A stretch of 64,000 nucleotides of DNA from [Clostridium] citroniae WAL-17108 (GTDB taxonomy: Bacteria > Bacillota > Clostridia > Lachnospirales > Lachnospiraceae). The notes beneath the pieces are model-generated. The model did no database searches, was not told the origin of the DNA, and saw only the letters and a program-made list of their open reading frames with translations. Shown one piece after another: positions 59,741 through 64,000 of this stretch. Where the stretch lies: positions 17,224-81,223 of the forward strand of contig NZ_JH376431.1 of the NCBI RefSeq assembly GCF_000233455.1, given 5' to 3'. Every line of letters begins with the position of its first letter. Position 1 is the stretch's first letter. The position numbers were made by a program, and so were the translations under genes.

Positions 59741-61046
59741 CTACTTTGTTACATAGGTGTCTGCAGTTGCACAGTATTCGTCAGGCGTGATCTGGCCCTG
59801 AACCAGCAGCTGCTGTAGATCCACCAGCTTTGTGAGGGTGGCTGAATCCAGCTTGTCGTCCCAGGATACCCAGCTCTGCTTTGCATTTTCAAAGAACGGG
59901 TACACTTCCTTCATGATCGCACCTGCTGAATCCGGCACCGGATCATTAAAGGGCGAAAACACCTTGGCCTGGTCATAACAAAGACCGGTGAACTCATTGC
60001 AGAGATACTGGAAGAATTCTTCCATCACATCATCATAGGTCTGTTTATTAAAGGCATAGGCAAATCCTGCGTGAAGGGGGTACGTTGGTCTCCATGTTCT
60101 CCATGCCGTCCACGTCCGGCACCGGGAAAAATCCCAGCTGGCCATTGCCGTAAAGTTCATCTGCTTTTGCAATATCGCCTGAGCCTGAGTACATCATAGC
60201 GCCTGTCCCGCCATAGAACAGTTCTCCGTTGGCCGTATTGTCCGTGCTCAAAAAGCCCGGCTGGAAGTAGCCTTCTGTCCCCAGTGTATAGAGCAGGCCA
60301 GCCCCCGCCTTTGCCGCTTCATTTTTCTCAAAGCTGTCCTCCCCGGAGATATATCCTGTTATGAACCCGTCATGGGTCACCCTCCAGGGGGCAAAGGAGA
60401 GGTAGCGCATCAGCTGCCAGTTTTCCTTGCCGCCTACGATCAGGGGGATCTCTCCGTTATCCTTAAGGACCTTACACACATTCAGGAACTCATCCCAGGT
60501 CTTTGGCACCTCAAGCCCGTACTGACCAAAGGTATCCTTTCTGTAGGCAAAATACTCGGCATACAACGCGTTGGGCATAAGATACATCTGACCGTCTTTT
60601 GCATCCGTAAGGAAATCAATGATCGCCTGATTCATGGAGTCATATTTTCCGATTTTTTTCAGTTCCTCCCCTATATTCACCATGGCGTCAATTTCCTGGG
60701 CCGCTGCAGACAAGGAGCCATTGGCACAGCCGTAAATATCAGGAAGGGAATTGCTGTTGATGTAAAGCTGGAGCTTTGTAATATAATCCGCATCCGTGGG
60801 CACAAGTTCGATCTCACAATCCAGGCCCTTCTGCTGGCAGAAATCCTTGATCGCCTTGCCGTATATCATATTGGACTCCGAGGTCTCGGATCCTTTTAAC
60901 AGGGCTGTGATCTTTTTTCTCTGGGAACCGGCCCCGGCTGTTTCCCCCAAACCGCCGGCTGTAGCGGACGATGAACCGCAGCCGGCAAGCAGGGAAGCTG
61001 CCGTCACCACTGCCGCCAATAAAGATATCATTCTTTTCTTTCTCAT
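59741..61046 (-). pseudogene. sugar ABC transporter substrate-binding lipoprotein, frameshifted
   Basis: Binding protein of CUT1 type. The N-terminal lipoprotein signal is clear, with the lipobox LLAGC at residues 19-23 (C23 is lipidated). The main frame reads about 320 residues to a run of five G at 60076-60080 and then breaks. A second frame continues from there (HAGFAYAFNKQTYDDVMEEF...) to TYVTK. One base less in the run, four instead of five, would rejoin the two into a protein of about 433 residues. It is the first gene of the operon, so real loss would disable uptake; a homopolymer sequencing error is equally possible. Confidence 0.88.
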
Positions 61047-61108
61047 ATAATTCTCCCTCTTATAATTAGTTTTTGCTTGTATCGGATCCGATCTCCTTTG
61101 ATATACGA

Positions 61109-61137
61109 ATTATACCATTGCCCATACCGGCCAACAA
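61109..61137 (-). promoter_or_regulatory. promoter of the sugar ABC operon
   Basis: Minus strand TTGTTG (61132-61137), 17-base spacer, TATAAT (61109-61114), 63 bases before the binding-protein start. Confidence 0.6.
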
Positions 61138-61202
61138 TCTTAAATAAACACACAAATATGACTATTCAACACAATGGATGAATTAAAATAGAGGAACAAA
61201 GC

Positions 61203-61244
61203 AAAAAAGCACTGCCCGTCCCACCAGACCAGGCAATGCTTTTT
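61203..61244 (-). terminator. terminator after htpG
   Basis: AAAAAGCA-TGCC/GGCA-TGCTTTTT stem (one mismatch) with T tracts on both strands, 35 bases after the htpG stop. Confidence 0.8.
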
Positions 61245-61278
61245 CTATTACTATGATCCCCACCCGGGAACCATTTTT

Positions 61279-63288
61279 TTATTCAGCTTTTTCCCCAGCC
61301 ATGATCATCATGATCTCATTGCTGCGGCTGACAAACTTTGTCATACGCTCAGGTGACAATGCACCGTGGCTTAAGCTGGCCAGATCATAGAGCTGCTCGC
61401 AGATCTTGCCTGTATTGTCCCCTTCCTTGTGGTTCAGCACATACTGTACCAGCGGATGGTTGGCATTGAGCACCAGTGTCTCTCCGGTTCCGCCAAACAT
61501 TCCCATATCCATACCGCCCATGCTGTACATCTTCATCATATCCTGCATACGGCGGGTATCCTCTGACACGGTGATCATGGATGCCACTCCGGCATTCTTC
61601 ATCTTCTCTACCTTGATGTCCAGCTTGTCGTTATCCAGGGCTTTCTTAAACAGCTCCGACAATTCCTCTGAAGTCTTCTTAAATTCCTCATCATCCTCCT
61701 TTACTTCCTCCTTAAAGGCAGCGTTTAAGTCCGTGTCAATACGCAGGAATTTAAGGCCTTCCTTCTTCTGTTCCACATGGCTGATAAAGGGGTTGTCAAT
61801 GGCGGCCGGCATGATGACAGCGTCAATTCCTTCCTCCTTAAACATGTTGATATACTGGCTCTGCTCCTTCTCATTGGTCACATAAAACACTGTATTCTCA
61901 TGCTTTTCCTTATTCTCATCCAGGCAGCCCTGAAGGGTGAGGTACTTGCCGTCCAGGTTCTTGTAGAGAATGAAATCTCCCATCTTCTCAGCAAACTTTT
62001 CATCCTTGATATATCCGAATTTGATGAAGGGCGCAATGTCGTCCCAGTACTTCTCATAGTTTTCACGGTCTGTCTTGCACATACCGGACAATTTGTCCGC
62101 CACCTTCTTGGTGATATAATCGGAAATCTTCTTTACAAAGCCATCGTTCTGCAGGGCGCTTCTGGATACGTTCAGAGGCAGGTCGGGACAATCGATCACA
62201 CCCTTAAGCAGCATCAGGAACTCCGGGATCACTTCCTTTATATTGTCCGCAATAAACACCTGGCTGTTGTACAGCTTGATGGTTCCCTCCAGGCTGTCGT
62301 ATTCCATGTTGATCTTTGGGAAATACAGGATTCCCTTTAAGTTGAAAGGATAATCCATGTTCAGGTGGATCCAGAACAGCGGCTCCTTGTAGTCCCTGAA
62401 CACCTTGCGGTAAAAGCTCTTGTAATCCTCCTCGCTGCACTCGTTGGGATGTTTGTTCCACAGCGGATTGGTATCATTTAAAGCAACCGGACGTTTTAAG
62501 ATCTTATATTTTTCCCTGGACGGTTCGATCTCAACTGTTTCCTTGGTCCCGTCCTCATATTCCTTTTCCTCAGTCTTTGCAGGTTCAATGACAGTCTCTA
62601 TCACCTTGTCCCTGTCCGTGAGCTCGTCCTTCTCAATAGTCTCATACTGGGGTTCTGCCGTTTCATTATCCAGGAAAATGTTCACCGGCATAAATGCACA
62701 ATATTTCTCAATGACTTCCCTGGCCCTGTACTCGTTGCAGAATTCCGTGCTGTCCTCGTTGAGATAAAGGGTGATGGTGGTTCCCACACTTGCCTTATCC
62801 CCTTCTTCCATCTCAAACTCGATTCCGCCCTCTGACTCCCAGTGGACAGCCTTTGCGTCCTTCTGCCAGGAAAGGGATTCGATACTTACCTTATCAGCCA
62901 CCATGAACGCAGAATAAAAGCCCAGGCCAAAATGTCCGATGATCTGGTCCTCGTTAGCCTTATCCTTGTACTTGGACATAAAATCCTGCACGCCGGAAAA
63001 CGCGATCTGGTTAATATACTTGTCGATCTCTTCCTCTGTCATGCCCAGACCATTGTCCGTGATCTTGATGGTCTTGTCCGTGGGGTTCACGGTGACCTGA
63101 ATCTTATATTCCACATCCTCAGGTCTTTCATACTCTCCCATCAATTCCAGCTTTTTCAGTTTTGTAATAGCATCACAGCCGTTGCTGATCAGCTCCCTGT
63201 AAAAAATATCGTGGTCTGAGTACAGCCACTTTTTGATTACCGGGAAAATGTTCTCGCTCGTGATTGATAAACTGCCTTTCTTTGCCAT
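61279..63288 (-). CDS. htpG: Hsp90-family chaperone HtpG
   Basis: ATP-dependent cytoplasmic chaperone, 669 residues. GHKL ATPase motifs: LISNGCDAITKLK with the ATP-coordinating Asn, KITDNGLGMTEEEIDKYI, IGHFGLGFYSAFMVAD. Middle domain around residues 230-500, with NVSRSALQNDG carrying the gamma-phosphate-contacting Arg. C-terminal dimerisation domain ends with RSNEIMMIMAGEKAE. An acidic, Lys/Glu-rich linker lies at about 225-260. It is driven by a strong promoter with a CIRCE box upstream, so heat-shock control by HrcA is expected. Confidence 0.97.
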   Translation of the reverse strand: MAKKGSLSITSENIFPVIKKWLYSDHDIFYRELISNGCDAITKLKKLELMGEYERPEDVEYKIQVTVNPTDKTIKITDNGLGMTEEEIDKYINQIAFSGVQDFMSKYKDKANEDQIIGHFGLGFYSAFMVADKVSIESLSWQKDAKAVHWESEGGIEFEMEEGDKASVGTTITLYLNEDSTEFCNEYRAREVIEKYCAFMPVNIFLDNETAEPQYETIEKDELTDRDKVIETVIEPAKTEEKEYEDGTKETVEIEPSREKYKILKRPVALNDTNPLWNKHPNECSEEDYKSFYRKVFRDYKEPLFWIHLNMDYPFNLKGILYFPKINMEYDSLEGTIKLYNSQVFIADNIKEVIPEFLMLLKGVIDCPDLPLNVSRSALQNDGFVKKISDYITKKVADKLSGMCKTDRENYEKYWDDIAPFIKFGYIKDEKFAEKMGDFILYKNLDGKYLTLQGCLDENKEKHENTVFYVTNEKEQSQYINMFKEEGIDAVIMPAAIDNPFISHVEQKKEGLKFLRIDTDLNAAFKEEVKEDDEEFKKTSEELSELFKKALDNDKLDIKVEKMKNAGVASMITVSEDTRRMQDMMKMYSMGGMDMGMFGGTGETLVLNANHPLVQYVLNHKEGDNTGKICEQLYDLASLSHGALSPERMTKFVSRSNEIMMIMAGEKAE

Positions 63289-63355
63289 CTTTCATCCGCC
63301 TCTTTCTTATATAATAATAGTTCTTGTAAATTCTGTATGCTTACTCACAAGGTAC

Positions 63356-63384
63356 ATTTTAGTACCTACTGAAGAAAATGTCAA
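63356..63384 (-). promoter_or_regulatory. htpG promoter
   Basis: Minus strand consensus TTGACA (63379-63384), 17-base spacer, TAAAAT (63356-63361). Confidence 0.85.
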
Positions 63385-63391
63385 TAAAAAA

Positions 63392-63418
63392 TTAGCACTC
63401 ATTTTTATCGAGTGCTAA
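63392..63418. promoter_or_regulatory. CIRCE operator (HrcA-binding)
   Basis: Perfect TTAGCACTC and GAGTGCTAA arms separated by 9 bases, exactly the CIRCE consensus. It lies 7 bases upstream of the -35 box of htpG. Confidence 0.95.
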
Positions 63419-63433
63419 TAATTTCATTTAAGC

Positions 63434-64000
63434 TTATACCGTTACCTGCTTTTCTTTTTTGCTCCGCATAACCTGCAAACTCAAAAGGCTTATCATTAAG
63501 ATTACCCCTATCAGGTCCGTGACAGTCTCCGGAATAACTAAGCACAGGGAAGCCGCAATCGCCAATACCCGTTCCAACATTTTCATGGGCCCGATCCCGC
63601 ATCCAATCAGCCCCATACTCAATCCGTAAGCCCCCACAAGGCAGGTAAGACCGGATTGGAAAAGCTCCAAGGGAGTCCCAATCCCCAACATGGCCGGACT
63701 ATACACAAAGGTATAAGGTATAAGGAAAATAATAAAACTGTATTTAAACGCTGAAAGGCCAAGCTTCCACATATTGTCGTTCACAATCCCCGCGGCGGTG
63801 AAAGAAGACAGCGCTACAGGCGGAGTGATCATAGACAGATTGGCAAAATAAAATACAAAAAAGTGTGCTGCCAGAACAGGCACGCCCAGTTTAATAATAC
63901 TGGGACACAGCAATGTGGCCGACATGATATAAGCCGCACTGGTAGGCATGCCCATGCCTAAAACAAGTGCCATGAGCATTGTGGCGATCAGAGCAAACAG
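63434..64000 (-). CDS. TRAP transporter permease, C-terminal part (cut by window edge)
   Basis: C-terminal end of the membrane component of a TRAP (solute-binding-protein-dependent secondary) transporter, probably a fused DctQM of the TAXI type. The frame is open at base 64000. Visible motifs: LVLGMGMPTSAAYIMSATLL, LGVPVLAAHFFVFYFANLSM and ITPPVALSSFTAAGI, which is the DctM signature. These carriers import organic acids, often dicarboxylates or glutamate. The solute-binding partner is out of view. Confidence 0.88.
   Translation of the reverse strand: MFALIATMLMALVLGMGMPTSAAYIMSATLLCPSIIKLGVPVLAAHFFVFYFANLSMITPPVALSSFTAAGIVNDNMWKLGLSAFKYSFIIFLIPYTFVYSPAMLGIGTPLELFQSGLTCLVGAYGLSMGLIGCGIGPMKMLERVLAIAASLCLVIPETVTDLIGVILMISLLSLQVMRSKKEKQVTV

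Noticed and set aside
59741..61046. Two separate overlapping genes at the binding-protein locus
   Set aside because: The downstream frame has no ribosome site or signal, and joining the frames at the G run gives one typical protein.
1..64000. Prophage, insertion sequence or integrative element
   Set aside because: No transposase, integrase, phage structural gene or attachment-site duplication was found.

Overview
The window looks like chromosomal DNA of an anaerobic, spore-forming member of the Lachnospiraceae, probably close to Enterocloster/Clostridium clostridioforme or Hungatella. The points in favour are a Firmicutes rimP-nusA-ylxR-ylxQ-infB cluster, strong AGGAGG ribosome sites with some TTG/GTG starts, a SleL/YaaH-like spore-cortex glycosidase, a [FeFe]-hydrogenase maturase, TTGACA/TATAAT promoters and a CIRCE box. 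The genus is inferred. I saw no rRNA, tRNA, insertion sequence, prophage or CRISPR array.

Layout. 1-3.4 kb: transcription/translation cluster on the minus strand, ending at the left edge inside infB, whose N-terminal arm carries a long Gly-rich tandem repeat. 3.6-16.1 kb: nagA with a long structured leader, hydF, a dicarboxylate/amino-acid symporter divergent from a LysR regulator, ilvN-ilvC, a nudC-HAD pair, a very short HPr-like protein, a frameshifted MATE gene and an NfeD-SPFH pair. 16.3-21.8 kb: asparaginase, EamA and AEC carriers, ROK regulator, HAD phosphatase and an ECF S component. 21.8-29.1 kb: a glycosaminoglycan operon (PTS IIA, unsaturated glucuronyl hydrolase, IIB, IIC, IID, heparinase II/III protein, LacI-type regulator), close in gene order to the streptococcal hyaluronan/heparin locus, with a strong promoter and a cluster of GTTTAC operator half-sites upstream.

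29.4-44.7 kb: MarR plus a heterodimeric ABC exporter, azlCD with a structured leader, a DUF1576 membrane protein, an OPT peptide transporter followed by a lone PqqD-like protein, a GGDEF protein followed by a secreted DUF1266 protein with wall-binding-like repeats, DUF378, a molybdopterin oxidoreductase, and a CDF metal exporter preceded by a NiCo (czcD) riboswitch with an overlapping terminator. 44.9-52 kb: diaminopimelate dehydrogenase, GyrI-like and inositol-phosphatase-like genes, the spore glycosidase, a MarR-MATE pair, an EcsC protein and the tail of a sigma-54 regulator gene. 52-61 kb: a sugar ABC operon (binding protein, two permeases, GH32-like enzyme, VOC protein, DUF624 protein, YesM-type kinase, YesN-type regulator). 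61.3-64 kb: htpG with a promoter and perfect CIRCE box, then a TRAP permease running off the right edge.

Most of the window is small self-contained regulator/transporter/enzyme modules for scavenging sugars and amino acids and for efflux. The better leads are the RNA-level structures (NiCo riboswitch, nagA and GH32 leaders, azlCD leader, a hairpin over the HPr-like RBS), the OPT-PqqD and GGDEF-DUF1266 pairs, and the HPr-like protein lacking the His15 segment. Two genes (MATE at 13.2-14.6 kb, sugar-binding protein at 59.7-61.0 kb) are each broken by one base in a homopolymer, so sequencing error must be considered.
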